Notes: generated by a model from the letters alone, not told the origin. DNA of 64,000 nucleotides from JBFMGD01 sp040751775 (GCA_040751775.1 JBFMGD010000001.1:62001-126000); one strand, 5' to 3'; shown: positions 25,922-34,116, numbered from the stretch's first letter. A program made the numbers and translations.

Positions 25922-26677
25922 CTAGAGCGGTAAGCCGGCGAAAAGCTTCCCCGATGCCTGAACCGCCCCAGCTTCAACAGGCAGTTGCAACAGCGGTTTA
26001 CCCGCCAGGTCGTATTCAGATAGCAGGGGATCATACGGAATTTCACCGAGCAGACTCAGTCCGCTGCGTTCAATCTCCCGCTCAAGTTGAGACACTTGAT
26101 CACAACGGCCCCGGGATACGACCAGTCCCATTTGGCCGACCTCGATTTTGACACTCTCCACAATCTCTTTCACCCGGCCCGCTGAACGGATCCCCCGGGC
26201 GGTGGCATCACTGGTTACCAACAACAGATCGACCTGAGGCATTAATCGGCGGCTGAGGTGTTCCAGGCCTGCTTCGTTATCGATCAGAAGGTAATCGTAA
26301 TTGATGCTTAATTTTTCCAGGTAACGTTTCAAAAGATCGTTGGGATAGCAATAACAACCCGGCCCTTGAGGGTTACCCATCACAAGCAGATCGAACTCTT
26401 TTGTTTCCACCAGGGCCCTGCTCAAGCGGTATTCGATGAACAGGTCCTTGGTCATTCCCGTGGGAACCGCATTCAGTTTTTTAGTATCTTCGAGAATTGT
26501 TCCGATCGTTTCCGTAACTTGTAAACCCAGCGTTTCATTCAGGTTTGCGTTGGCGTCGGCATCAACAGCCAGGATCGGCCGTCCCGGACTCTGCTCCAAT
26601 AAAAAGCGAATCAAGAGAGCAACGAGGGTTGTTTTACCGGTACCGCCTTTACCGGCGACGGCTATACGAATGGTCAT
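25922..26677 (-). CDS. cooC: CooC-like nickel-insertion P-loop ATPase
   Basis: A 251-residue MinD/CooC family ATPase. The deviant Walker A is GKGGTGKTT (residues 9-17), aspartates follow in AVDADANAN (37-45), and the CxC motif typical of CooC/AcsF is GPGCYCYPN (C108, C110). In Ni-dependent carbon monoxide dehydrogenase systems a CooC dimer binds nickel through CxC and uses ATP hydrolysis to mature the C-cluster. No CODH or acetyl-CoA synthase gene lies in this window, and the neighbours upstream are a VWA protein and a MoxR ATPase, an unusual partnership. ATG at 26677 follows AAAGGAG. Confidence 0.85.
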   Translation of the reverse strand: MTIRIAVAGKGGTGKTTLVALLIRFLLEQSPGRPILAVDADANANLNETLGLQVTETIGTILEDTKKLNAVPTGMTKDLFIEYRLSRALVETKEFDLLVMGNPQGPGCYCYPNDLLKRYLEKLSINYDYLLIDNEAGLEHLSRRLMPQVDLLLVTSDATARGIRSAGRVKEIVESVKIEVGQMGLVVSRGRCDQVSQLEREIERSGLSLLGEIPYDPLLSEYDLAGKPLLQLPVEAGAVQASGKLFAGLPL

Positions 26678-26742
26678 ATTCAGCTTGTCTCCTTTACCGA
26701 TAATTAATGATATTTGTTACAACACAATATATTCTTAGTTTG

Positions 26743-28119
26743 TTAAACCGGATTGCACTGTGGCCAACCGTTATTTAGGACGCGGCGCTGTTTAAACAGC
26801 CGTCTCGTCATGGCCTGTTCCAAATGTCCGATGGTGTAACAAGGCCACATATCCACCAGATCTCCCACAGCGCTTACTGAGCGGTAATAAGGCCACTGCT
26901 CCGGCGGCAGGGGATTCAGCCAGATTATTTCACTTACTCGCTCTAACAAACGCTGCAGTGCCGGCAGAGATCGTGTGAGGGCGACGGTTCTGGTATCACT
27001 GACAACCAGCAGTGTAGTCCTGACGTTAAGCAGAGCCGCATGATCATCCAACAACTGCTCGAGGGCGACAGCAAGATTGGTTCCGCCGCCCCAAGTTTTG
27101 CTCTGCCTGACAACCCGATCCAGGACCTGTTGAAGATGGCCCCGCTCTTTTAAATCGGGAGAAAGATACTCCAACACGTCCGCAAAGCAGAAACTTTCCA
27201 GATTGAATACTGCTGCCTGCAACCCATAGATAAATTGCAGCACAAAAGTACTATATCGTTGCATTGAAGCGGAAACATCGCACAATAACAGCAGCTGCTG
27301 TTTGGGCCGGCGTTTTCGCCTGTGCCGCAGGATGAAAATAATCCCCCCAAAACGCATATTATCCCGCAGCGACCGGCGCAGATCAATCGGTCCCCGCCGG
27401 GAGGAGCGTCTCCGCCCGCGGCCCAATTCAGCGGCCAGCTTCCGGGATAATTTCCGGATCAGGTCTTGCGCGGCGGACAGATCCGCCTCCCGGATCGCCT
27501 GAATATCAATGTCGCGCAAATTGTTGTCCGGCGCCCCTTTGCCCGCTCCCGGCCCGCCGCCTGACACCAGGACGCCCTCGCTTGAGGCTGCTCTCTCCAT
27601 TTTACTCCGGCAGTAGCGGAGATGGCCTTTTACTACTGTCTCCAATAGAGGCTTGAAACTGGGTTCCACCTTTTTCCCGGCCTCGGTCTCCCTGACGAAA
27701 CGCAGTAAACCCTGTTGTTGTTCTTTCGGCAGTAAAGTGTACAACTGCATTTCTTCCGGTGAAAGGCGCAGCGGCTCGCCTTTAAACCGCAGGGAACGGT
27801 TTGCCTCATCGAAATCATGTTGCATGCGGTTCCTGCGTTCAGCGGCCTCGAGGCGGTGCCTCTCCAGGATATCCGGAGGAACAAAATAGCGCTCAAATAA
27901 GCGCTCAAAAGAATCGTAATGCCGCCGATCCTTGACCAGGGTGGTCTGGAGCGCGGTTTTAAAGGAAGAGCGGCAAGACAAGTCGACAACCTGCAGCGCC
28001 TGCAAGGCATCGATCAGTTCAGCCGTACCTACCGGTAAACCCTCTGACCGCAGCAGGTCGGTAAATCCGGCTAAATTAGCTTCGAGGCTTTCACCCCGCG
28101 ATTGTCTATTTAACGGCAC
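26743..28119 (-). CDS. CoxE-like VWA domain protein
   Basis: A 458-residue protein of the CoxE family. The N-terminal 270 residues are helical and charged, with a very basic stretch (GRGRRRSSRRG, RHRRKRRPK). The C-terminal von Willebrand A domain keeps the complete MIDAS metal site: DVSAS (D281, S283, S285), T347 in GGGTN and D375 in VVSDTRT. GTG at 28119 follows GGAGA and overlaps the end of the MoxR gene by ten bases. VWA proteins of this type pair with a MoxR AAA+ ATPase to remodel or activate metalloenzymes, as CoxD/CoxE do for molybdenum CO dehydrogenase. Confidence 0.88.
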   Translation of the reverse strand: MPLNRQSRGESLEANLAGFTDLLRSEGLPVGTAELIDALQALQVVDLSCRSSFKTALQTTLVKDRRHYDSFERLFERYFVPPDILERHRLEAAERRNRMQHDFDEANRSLRFKGEPLRLSPEEMQLYTLLPKEQQQGLLRFVRETEAGKKVEPSFKPLLETVVKGHLRYCRSKMERAASSEGVLVSGGGPGAGKGAPDNNLRDIDIQAIREADLSAAQDLIRKLSRKLAAELGRGRRRSSRRGPIDLRRSLRDNMRFGGIIFILRHRRKRRPKQQLLLLCDVSASMQRYSTFVLQFIYGLQAAVFNLESFCFADVLEYLSPDLKERGHLQQVLDRVVRQSKTWGGGTNLAVALEQLLDDHAALLNVRTTLLVVSDTRTVALTRSLPALQRLLERVSEIIWLNPLPPEQWPYYRSVSAVGDLVDMWPCYTIGHLEQAMTRRLFKQRRVLNNGWPQCNPV

Positions 28120-29024
28120 CGGCAGCTCTCCTCTTCATCAGCGGGCCGCCGCAGCTCCTGGTCGATCAAAGATGGACCGATTTGCCGGTGAAACAACTGT
28201 TGATCCTGGCGGGTTTTCAACAGCAGGTTTAAAGTATCCGCTACCGCGGCACCGTCCAGGCGGTTTCGATCGAGGGCGATCAGCGCCCTGGCCCAATCGA
28301 GTGTTTCGGCGATAGAAGGCTTTTTTCGCAAATCCGACTGCCGCCTTAATAACTGGATTACCCTGGCAATCTCCCAGGCCAGGCGGTCACCAATCCCGGG
28401 CACCCTGGCCTTAATAATCTGCACCTCTTTCTCAATACCGGGAAAGTCAAGGTAAAGATAGAGGCAGCGCCGCTTAAGCCCGTCGGAAAGTTCTCGTTCA
28501 CTGTTGCTGGTCAAAATGACTACCGGAATGTTTTGAGCATGCAGCGTGCCAAGCTCAGGAACCGATACCTGAAAATCGGAAAGCACTTCAAATAAGAAGG
28601 CTTCAAATTCGGGATCACATTTATCGACTTCATCGATCAGCAGCACTGTTTCCGATGCGGCTCGAATCGCCTTCAATAAAGGCCTCTCCAGCAAATATTC
28701 CGTAGTGAACAGATCCTCTTCTTGTAATGCCGAGCCTTCTCGCGCACGGTTCATTTGAATCTTCAGCAGTTGACGTTGGTAGTTCCACTCATAAAGCGCC
28801 CGATTTTCATCAAGACCTTCGTAACACTGCAAGCGGATTAGCTCGGTGTTGAGAATATTAGCCAACACCTTGCCCATTTCAGTTTTACCCACACCCGGTT
28901 CTCCTTCAATCAGCAACGGTTTCTGCAGTTTCAGCGCGAGGTAAACTGTGAGGACTACACATTCATCGCAAATATAACCGGCCCTGGTCAAGCCTTTTCG
29001 GAGTCCGGCTAGACTGATGTTCAT
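28110..29024 (-). CDS. MoxR family AAA+ ATPase
   Basis: A 304-residue AAA+ chaperone. Walker A is GEPGVGKT (residues 41-48), Walker B is LLIDEVDK (D131, E132), sensor 1 is ILTSNSERE, and the tail holds the lid helices. It resembles CoxD-type MoxR ATPases, which act with VWA partners in the maturation of metal centres or large complexes. It is the first gene of the five-gene operon. ATG at 29024 has GAGGAG at a long spacing. Confidence 0.9.
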   Translation of the reverse strand: MNISLAGLRKGLTRAGYICDECVVLTVYLALKLQKPLLIEGEPGVGKTEMGKVLANILNTELIRLQCYEGLDENRALYEWNYQRQLLKIQMNRAREGSALQEEDLFTTEYLLERPLLKAIRAASETVLLIDEVDKCDPEFEAFLFEVLSDFQVSVPELGTLHAQNIPVVILTSNSERELSDGLKRRCLYLYLDFPGIEKEVQIIKARVPGIGDRLAWEIARVIQLLRRQSDLRKKPSIAETLDWARALIALDRNRLDGAAVADTLNLLLKTRQDQQLFHRQIGPSLIDQELRRPADEEESCRCR

Positions 29025-29102
29025 GACCGTCTACTCTCTCCTCGGTTATTTAGAAATATTCATCACGATCATACTATAATTTTTCCAGGCAGGCAAATAG
29101 AA

Positions 29103-29127
29103 CAGGCGGGCTTCCAGGGCCCGCCTG
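29103..29127 (-). terminator. Terminator hairpin downstream of the 53-residue gene
   Basis: Perfect 9-bp stem CAGGCGGGC/GCCCGCCTG with a 7-nt loop. On the minus strand it is followed by TTCTATTT, an imperfect T-run. It separates the small gene from the moxR operon. Confidence 0.65.
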
Positions 29128-29180
29128 CAGGTAATGAAACATTCAGAAAATAGTAGACTAGCTGTTTACTTAAATATGAA

Positions 29181-29342
29181 CTATTTTTGAGAAAAGTGGC
29201 GCCTGTTTTTCTCATCTTCCATCTCTGATTCAACTTCTAAAATTTTGGCCAATACCGACGCACGCTCAGCGCCTCTTGAAATTACGTACTCGCGCAACAG
29301 GTTCTCCCGGGTTTCCGTGAGACTAACCAAAACATCCGGCAT
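29181..29342 (-). CDS. Small 53-residue charged helical protein
   Basis: ATG at 29342 is preceded by GGGAGGT at 11 bases and the frame ends in TAG at 29181. The product is highly charged and predicted helical (LTETRENLLREYV, then ILEVESEMEDEKN), with a terminator behind it. Size and helical pair recall the Spo0E-like phosphatases of spore formers, but the SQxLD motif is absent, so I leave the function open. Confidence 0.55.
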   Translation of the reverse strand: MPDVLVSLTETRENLLREYVISRGAERASVLAKILEVESEMEDEKNRRHFSQK

Positions 29343-29428
29343 TTGATTGTACTACCTCCCTGAAATCGATTTATTCCTTATTTTGAACAATTTCGACAAG
29401 AATATACATTCAAGGTTGATTTAACGCA

Positions 29429-30334
29429 TTACAGGGAGGATGAGAATAACAATTCACTTAACGTTACCGGTTGCAGCCCTTTGGCTGTAAGCCCGCGGAT
29501 AATTTCCGGCAGCGCCTCAACATCCCCACCCACAAAATGCAGCAGGATGATGCTGCCGCCCCGCGCTTCTCTTGTAATATATGACGCGGTTGATAATGGA
29601 GAGGGGTTGCCGCCGGCGCGTTGGGGACCGGAGCGGCTGTAGAGCGTGTACACAGTTTCGATATCCCACAGCACTGTAATCATCTTGTGTGAGGCAATAA
29701 TCGATCGGAAATATTCGGCTTGTCTGCTGCTCTCACTGAAACCGGCCATACCGGGCGGTCGAAAGAAAACGGCATGATAAGGTTGGCCCAGGGCGTACTC
29801 CGCGGCGTTGTGCCATTGAGTAATTTCCCGAAAAATTTCATCCGCAGTCAACGCTGTCAGATAGCGATGACTGTAAGTATGGTTGCCCAGTTCATGACCC
29901 TCACGCACCGCTCGTTTCCACAAGGCGGGATATGCTTCCAGGGATAACCCGACCGGGAAAAATGTTGCCTGAACCCCTAAATCTAGGCATATATCCAGTG
30001 CCTGCTCCACCATCTCCGGACTATAGCCGTCATCAATGGTAATCGATACTCTATTTCCGCTCCTGTCGCCGTGATAAAAAAGGCCTCCTTTCAATTGATC
30101 ATGCCTGAGAAAGAAAATTTCCCAACGCAAATGTTCGTTTTTCTCAACTGCAAGTTCCAGATCTGCCTGCGATGCCTTCAGCTGGTCCTGAAGTGTTTTT
30201 TCTTCATTCCATGCTTCTACCAGGATGCAATTATAACTCTGTATCATATACCATAAATAGCCGCAGGGCATTACAATAAAAAAAATTATAAAAATCGATA
30301 AGGCCATGTTAAAGGCTTGAACATTGGTCTTCAT
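29429..30334 (-). CDS. Membrane-anchored polysaccharide deacetylase (NodB domain)
   Basis: A 301-residue protein with an N-terminal membrane anchor (about residues 9-33), a short coiled coil (about 45-80) and a NodB domain. The metal and catalytic motifs are TIDDGYS (motif 1), HTYSH (motif 2), FFRPPG (motif 3) and ILLHF near the end. It probably removes acetyl groups from cell-wall glycans outside the membrane; some relatives act in spore cortex formation. Motif 1 has TIDDG where TFDDG is usual. GGAGG before ATG at 30334 fixes the start, 17 codons inside the longest open frame. Confidence 0.9.
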   Translation of the reverse strand: MKTNVQAFNMALSIFIIFFIVMPCGYLWYMIQSYNCILVEAWNEEKTLQDQLKASQADLELAVEKNEHLRWEIFFLRHDQLKGGLFYHGDRSGNRVSITIDDGYSPEMVEQALDICLDLGVQATFFPVGLSLEAYPALWKRAVREGHELGNHTYSHRYLTALTADEIFREITQWHNAAEYALGQPYHAVFFRPPGMAGFSESSRQAEYFRSIIASHKMITVLWDIETVYTLYSRSGPQRAGGNPSPLSTASYITREARGGSIILLHFVGGDVEALPEIIRGLTAKGLQPVTLSELLFSSSL

Positions 30335-30436
30335 GAAATCATCCTCCGTGCAATGACCTGGATCATTATCATTATTCAATCTCATTGTATGGTTCAGTGC
30401 GAGGATTAATGATTACCGATACAGATCGGAGTTCTG

Positions 30437-30467
30437 GCGGCCTTCCGCATGGCCGCTCTTGCGGAAG
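30437..30467. repeat. Two overlapping, mutually exclusive hairpins
   Basis: GCGGCC (30437-30442) pairs with GGCCGC (30451-30456), and CTTCCGCA (30442-30449) pairs with TGCGGAAG (30460-30467). The stems share bases, so only one can form at a time. The element lies upstream of both the deacetylase gene (minus) and the decayed frame (plus). Confidence 0.6.
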
Positions 30468-30478
30468 TTAATTTCTAG

Positions 30479-30800
30479 AGCACCGAATCCGTCACTGAAG
30501 ATATCGATTGGAAGCAAAGGTTGCGTTGGAGCCAAAGCGGGGTGGAAGTATTAAGAAAGAACCGGAGAATATTTAAAGATTTCAGGCAACGCAAACTATG
30601 GTTAATCTATCTCGATACGCTTAGCGCCACTTGCTGGGCCGTATCTTTTTTTCTTTTTCCCATGGCGTGGCTGGCCAGCTCTATTACAGCGCTATATTCT
30701 GTCACCTTACCCTTGCCGAAGCACTATTCTTCTGTTTTAGGTTGAAGCGCGATCGACAAACGTGCCGCTCAAGCAACCAGCACGCATCCCGGGCTTTATT
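30479..30800 (+). pseudogene. Decayed fragment resembling an EamA/DMT transporter
   Basis: In the 550-base stretch between the deacetylase and tRNA-Thr, one plus-strand frame reads from a stop at 30476-30478 to TGA at 30743-30745 with no good start. It contains ATCWAVSFFLFPMAWLASS, then ITALYSVTLPL. The neighbouring frame takes over with LAEALFFCFRLKRDRQ. Read through a frameshift near 30710 this resembles the helix-helix-(PLFAALL)-FLKER pattern of EamA drug/metabolite transporters. I infer a degraded transporter piece. Nothing else is seen in the stretch apart from the hairpins. Confidence 0.35.
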
Positions 30801-30847
30801 CGCTGCACATTAAAAGGCTTTCCAATATTTGAATGCCGAAGAGATTA

Positions 30848-30876
30848 GAAGCCCGGGATTAATTCCCAGGCTTCTA
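30848..30876 (-). terminator. Terminator-like hairpin downstream of tRNA-Thr
   Basis: AGAAGCC and GGGA pair with TCCC and GGCTTCT (one mismatch) around a 5-nt loop. The T-run is poor on both strands, but the position 13 bases behind the tRNA 3' end fits a tRNA transcript terminator. Confidence 0.5.
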
Positions 30877-30888
30877 TGATAAATATAA

Positions 30889-30964
30889 TGGAGCCGGCAA
30901 GAGGACTTGAACCCCCAACATGCTGATTACGATTCAGCTGCTCTACCATTTGAGCTATGCCGGC
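30889..30964 (-). tRNA. tRNA-Thr (anticodon CGT)
   Basis: A 76-base cloverleaf on the minus strand. Acceptor GCCGGCA pairs with TGCCGGC; D stem GCTC/GAGC; anticodon stem GCTGA/TCAGC around loop ATCGTAA, giving anticodon CGT (codon ACG, threonine); T loop TTCAAGT. The 3' CCA is encoded after discriminator T. Confidence 0.95.
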
Positions 30965-30974
30965 ATCAGGATAT

Positions 30975-31003
30975 ATTATAACCCGGAGAAAGATAATCCT
31001 CAA
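30975..31003 (-). promoter_or_regulatory. Promoter of tRNA-Thr
   Basis: TTGAGG (30998-31003) and TATAAT (30975-30980) on the minus strand with 17-base spacing, ending 10 bases before the mature tRNA 5' end. Confidence 0.75.
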
Positions 31004-31112
31004 GTGCTTTTACCGGTCGAGCTGTCACGCGGATCAAAAGATGTCCGGCGGACTTCAGCTGTTTAACTGTCTACCAAGACAGTGGTAAATAATTACCGAT
31101 ACTCGGCGCGCT

Positions 31113-31664
31113 TTATGTTGATTCCGGACAGCCTGCTTCGAATCTGTTCAATAAATCGCCTGAACGGTAATCGGCGGCTAGGCGGCAGTAAGTGAGGTAA
31201 GTTCCCTCCACTGCGGGTAGTTCATCAGCGGCCAACTCCCGGATCACCCGGCCCGGAACCCCCATCACCAGGGAACGAGGTGGAATATAAGTCCCGGGAA
31301 GCACCAGGGCGCCGGCGGCAACAATACTACCGCTTCCGACAACGGCACCGCTCAGCAATATAGCTCCCATACCGATCAGCGCTTCATCCTCTACGGTACA
31401 GCCGTGCAAAACCGCGTTATGACCGACGGAAACCCGATCACCGATTCTCACCGGTGCGCCTTTATCAACATGAATGGACACATTATCCTGGATATTGGTT
31501 TGCCGGCCGATCGCGATATCGTCAAGATCGCCTCTCACCACGGTATTGAACCAAATACTCGAACCTGCTCCGGCTTTGATCCGCCCGATCACGCGCGCCC
31601 CGGGTGCAATATAAACATCCGCTGCCAAGGTAGGATAATAATGTTGAAAGGAGAATATGGTCAT
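31113..31664 (-). CDS. Gamma-class carbonic anhydrase-like protein
   Basis: A 183-residue left-handed beta-helix protein built from hexapeptide repeats (for example IGDRVSVGHNAVLHG). The zinc histidines of gamma carbonic anhydrases are present in SIHVD and GHNAVLHG. Many such bacterial proteins (YrdA/PaaY type) hydrate CO2 weakly or not at all, so activity is not certain. GGAGG precedes ATG at 31664, which is preferred to the ATG at 31691. It is the last gene of the HcyBio operon, 28 bases after the UPF0280 gene. Confidence 0.88.
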   Translation of the reverse strand: MTIFSFQHYYPTLAADVYIAPGARVIGRIKAGAGSSIWFNTVVRGDLDDIAIGRQTNIQDNVSIHVDKGAPVRIGDRVSVGHNAVLHGCTVEDEALIGMGAILLSGAVVGSGSIVAAGALVLPGTYIPPRSLVMGVPGRVIRELAADELPAVEGTYLTYCRLAADYRSGDLLNRFEAGCPEST

Positions 31665-31692
31665 CGGTATTTTACCTCCATGCCAAGCCAAG

Positions 31693-32445
31693 CTAATCTT
31701 TCCTTTCCCCCGGGCAGAGCTGAATTTCTCCCCAGGCCGCCACCTGATCCCCGTAAATCACAAGCGCGCCGGTAACGCCATGCAAACCGCGAGCGAATTC
31801 GATTGCACCCATCAGATCTTCCGGTCCCCGGACCAGGTTTCCCAAGGCTGTGGCTGCGGCGTCAGCCAGCGGTACGGATGGAGATAAGACCAACGCGGCA
31901 TCGGCACGGCCCAGGCTGTATGACGGGCCGATTGTTCCTGAAGAGGTACAAATACCTAGGGGGGTTTGCTTTGGTTTGACATTTAATGCTATCTTTCCGC
32001 TTAAAGGAGAGCTTCCGGCATAAATCCCAATGTTAACCGGTTCGACAACTCTAACAAACAAATCCCCTCCATTCTCGACAATAACCTCAGGTGCGCTCTG
32101 AAGCAGAAATAAACCGACAATTTCCGAGAAAACGCCGGCCACCGCTGCCATCGGGCCTACCCCGGCCCGGTTTGCCGCCTCCACCATCGCCAGGACGATC
32201 CCCGGAATCCCCTCTCCATCCAGTACTAACGGCTGCATCGCCGTGGCGAATGCCGGATTTCCGGCCATAAAATTCTCCAGCTGTCGGCGCTGTCGCCAGA
32301 CAAGCTGTTCCACCAGAGCGGGAAAAGCCGGATCATAGCAGCGGCTGGTAACGGCAATCCAAAGATCGGTTTCTTTGACGCCGACTGTAAAAGTGCGAAA
32401 CCGCTTCCCGGCCGGTAGGTGCCGGTAAAATCGTTTTGAGCTCAC
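31693..32445 (-). CDS. UPF0280 family protein (COG2122)
   Basis: A 250-residue protein of a family found mainly in methanogens and strict anaerobes and distantly related to the flavin transferase ApbE. Conserved-looking segments are MAAVAGVFSEIVG, VENGGDLFVR and CTSSGTIGPSYSLGRADA. The GTG start at 32445 overlaps the TGA of the ferredoxin gene as GTGA, so the two are coupled. In Methanosarcina the COG2122 protein has been linked with sulfur transfer in cysteine and homocysteine synthesis, which fits the neighbours here. Confidence 0.85.
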   Translation of the reverse strand: MSSKRFYRHLPAGKRFRTFTVGVKETDLWIAVTSRCYDPAFPALVEQLVWRQRRQLENFMAGNPAFATAMQPLVLDGEGIPGIVLAMVEAANRAGVGPMAAVAGVFSEIVGLFLLQSAPEVIVENGGDLFVRVVEPVNIGIYAGSSPLSGKIALNVKPKQTPLGICTSSGTIGPSYSLGRADAALVLSPSVPLADAAATALGNLVRGPEDLMGAIEFARGLHGVTGALVIYGDQVAAWGEIQLCPGERKD

Positions 32446-32861
32446 ATCGCGCCGTCCAGGAGAGTTTCCATAGCCCTGGCGGGACAAGCGCGCAAGCATA
32501 GCTCGCATACCACACATTTTTCTTCGTTAAAGTAGACTTTCATCTCGGGACGGCTGAGAGATAGAGCACCTGAAGGACAAATTACCGTGCAGGCCCCACA
32601 ATGAGTACACCGCTCTTCCTGCCAGGCAATCTGCTGTTTAAGGTTGATGATACGCAAACCGCGTTCTTGAAGCCAGTTCAGGGCCTGCTGAAAATTAGCT
32701 GCACTGCCGCTCAACTCGAGCATTAAGCGTCCTTCCTTATTTGGATTGATATCAGCACGCAGAATATTTACCATCAAATCATAATCCTTGACCAAGTGAT
32801 AGATGACCGGCTGCTCAACCAGGGTTGACGGAAAGCGCAAAACTAATTTCTGTTTTACCAC
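32442..32861 (-). CDS. NIL domain and 2x[4Fe-4S] ferredoxin protein
   Basis: A 139-residue protein. The N-terminal NIL domain (about residues 1-75) is a ligand-binding fold also found in methionine ABC ATPases. Two ferredoxin cluster motifs follow: CTHCGACTVICP (about 84-95) and CVVCELCLRACP (about 114-125). In anaerobes this protein is the partner of HcyBio in making homocysteine from aspartate semialdehyde and sulfide, probably supplying electrons. GTG at 32861 follows GGAGGG by eight bases and lies two bases after the HcyBio stop. Confidence 0.92.
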   Translation of the reverse strand: MVKQKLVLRFPSTLVEQPVIYHLVKDYDLMVNILRADINPNKEGRLMLELSGSAANFQQALNWLQERGLRIINLKQQIAWQEERCTHCGACTVICPSGALSLSRPEMKVYFNEEKCVVCELCLRACPARAMETLLDGAM

Positions 32862-32863
32862 CG

Positions 32864-34081
32864 CTAAATCCCTCCTTTTTCGGCATCACGCTGGGGCAGT
32901 GTTTTAAGGGTTAAATTAGTTTCCACTGACGGCAGTAGCGCCGCGGGTTGAGATAATGTAAAATGACCGCGTTGAATCCACTCTTTCAGCGTATGGGCAA
33001 TCTCCCTGGCACCGGCGCAGCTTGATAAAGGAGCTGCCGGAATTCTGGCTCCGTTGACCGTAATTTCTCCGTTTTTCAGCTGCTTATAGTTAACCAAGCC
33101 CAGATTGCCGCCTTCCCGGTTAGGGTAAGAGCGGCTGTAATCTACTACCGGAGCCAGAATTTCTTCATCTTTAACCGCGCAAAAAGCCATAACCTCTTCA
33201 TTTAGAACCGGTATGGGAATACCGATACCAACTTGCAGCGTGGCTCCATAGCCGAGGAAGCTAAGACCACGCAACCACCGCGGGGTCATCTGCTTTAGAT
33301 CGCCGATTACAGCAAGGGTTCCGGCCGGGTACTTCGGTGTTCCTCGATCCGTTCTTTCCACGCCGGGGTTATGTTGAGTGCCGTGCCAGGCTACATAGCC
33401 GATACCGCCGCCCAGAAAGATCCGGGTACCGATACCAATCGTTTTCAACAGCGGGTCGTTGAACAGCGGGCTCAGCTCACCCGACGAGCTAAAATTGGCA
33501 TTACCCAATTTTGGCTTCAAAACCCCCATATAGGTATAGATAGTTTTATCGCTTAAGTTTACGGCTACATTATAATTCTGATAGGCATTCCTCGGGTTAT
33601 ACATAGTTGCTTCGTTTATTTCCGCCAGGCGAAAAGAGGTAGCTATTTTTTTTAAAGGATAGCAGTCAGTACCATATGACGAGGCTTCAAGTTTAATTTC
33701 TTTTCCGGCCACTAGATCTTCAATAACATGCCCTCCGCCATAGCTAAACTCTCCGGGGTAACTGCGGTTTACCGGATCTGAAGGAGGCAGTGCGGTTGCG
33801 CCCAGATAAGCGTCTACCGCCGCAATCCCGGCGTACGCCGGGACACCATTTAAAAAAACCTCGTTCATTTTTATTCTGGGTTGGGGATGTCCAAAATTCA
33901 AAAAAACACCGGAAGAGCACATCGGGCCAAACGTAGCGGTGGTAACCACGTCTACAGCCGCGGCCGCGCCGGAGATGCCCTTTTCTTCGATCAAGCCCAG
34001 TACTTCTTCCGCCGTTAGCACAACCGCTTTACCGGCTTTAATTCTTTGGTTCACTTCCTCATAAGTACGTTGAACGCTCAT
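32864..34081 (-). CDS. Homocysteine biosynthesis protein (DUF39/HcyBio, COG1900)
   Basis: A 405-residue protein of the family that replaces homoserine-dependent homocysteine synthesis in methanogens and some anaerobic bacteria, joining sulfide to aspartate semialdehyde. Two conserved cysteines proposed to carry sulfur are visible as GPMCSSG (C55) and YGTDCYP (C140). GGGAGGG lies six bases before ATG at 34081; the TTG at 34084 is too close. With the NIL/ferredoxin and UPF0280 genes it forms the full set known from methanogens. The metK riboswitch gene is elsewhere, and no S-box is seen in front of this operon. Confidence 0.93.
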   Translation of the reverse strand: MSVQRTYEEVNQRIKAGKAVVLTAEEVLGLIEEKGISGAAAAVDVVTTATFGPMCSSGVFLNFGHPQPRIKMNEVFLNGVPAYAGIAAVDAYLGATALPPSDPVNRSYPGEFSYGGGHVIEDLVAGKEIKLEASSYGTDCYPLKKIATSFRLAEINEATMYNPRNAYQNYNVAVNLSDKTIYTYMGVLKPKLGNANFSSSGELSPLFNDPLLKTIGIGTRIFLGGGIGYVAWHGTQHNPGVERTDRGTPKYPAGTLAVIGDLKQMTPRWLRGLSFLGYGATLQVGIGIPIPVLNEEVMAFCAVKDEEILAPVVDYSRSYPNREGGNLGLVNYKQLKNGEITVNGARIPAAPLSSCAGAREIAHTLKEWIQRGHFTLSQPAALLPSVETNLTLKTLPQRDAEKGGI

Positions 34082-34110
34082 CAATTACCCTCCCCCGGTT
34101 TTTAAATCAT

Positions 34111-34116
34111 ATTATA
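34111..34116 (-). promoter_or_regulatory. Probable -10 box of the HcyBio operon
   Basis: TATAAT on the minus strand 30 bases upstream of the ATG. The best -35 candidate is GTGACG at 18 bases. No riboswitch is recognisable in the short leader. Confidence 0.5.

Noticed and set aside
29181..29342. Spo0E-like aspartyl-phosphate phosphatase
   Set aside because: Size fits, but the SQxLD motif is not present.
31060..31090. ACTGTC/GACAGT hairpin behind the gamma carbonic anhydrase gene as a terminator
   Set aside because: No T-run follows on the minus strand and the stem is only six pairs.
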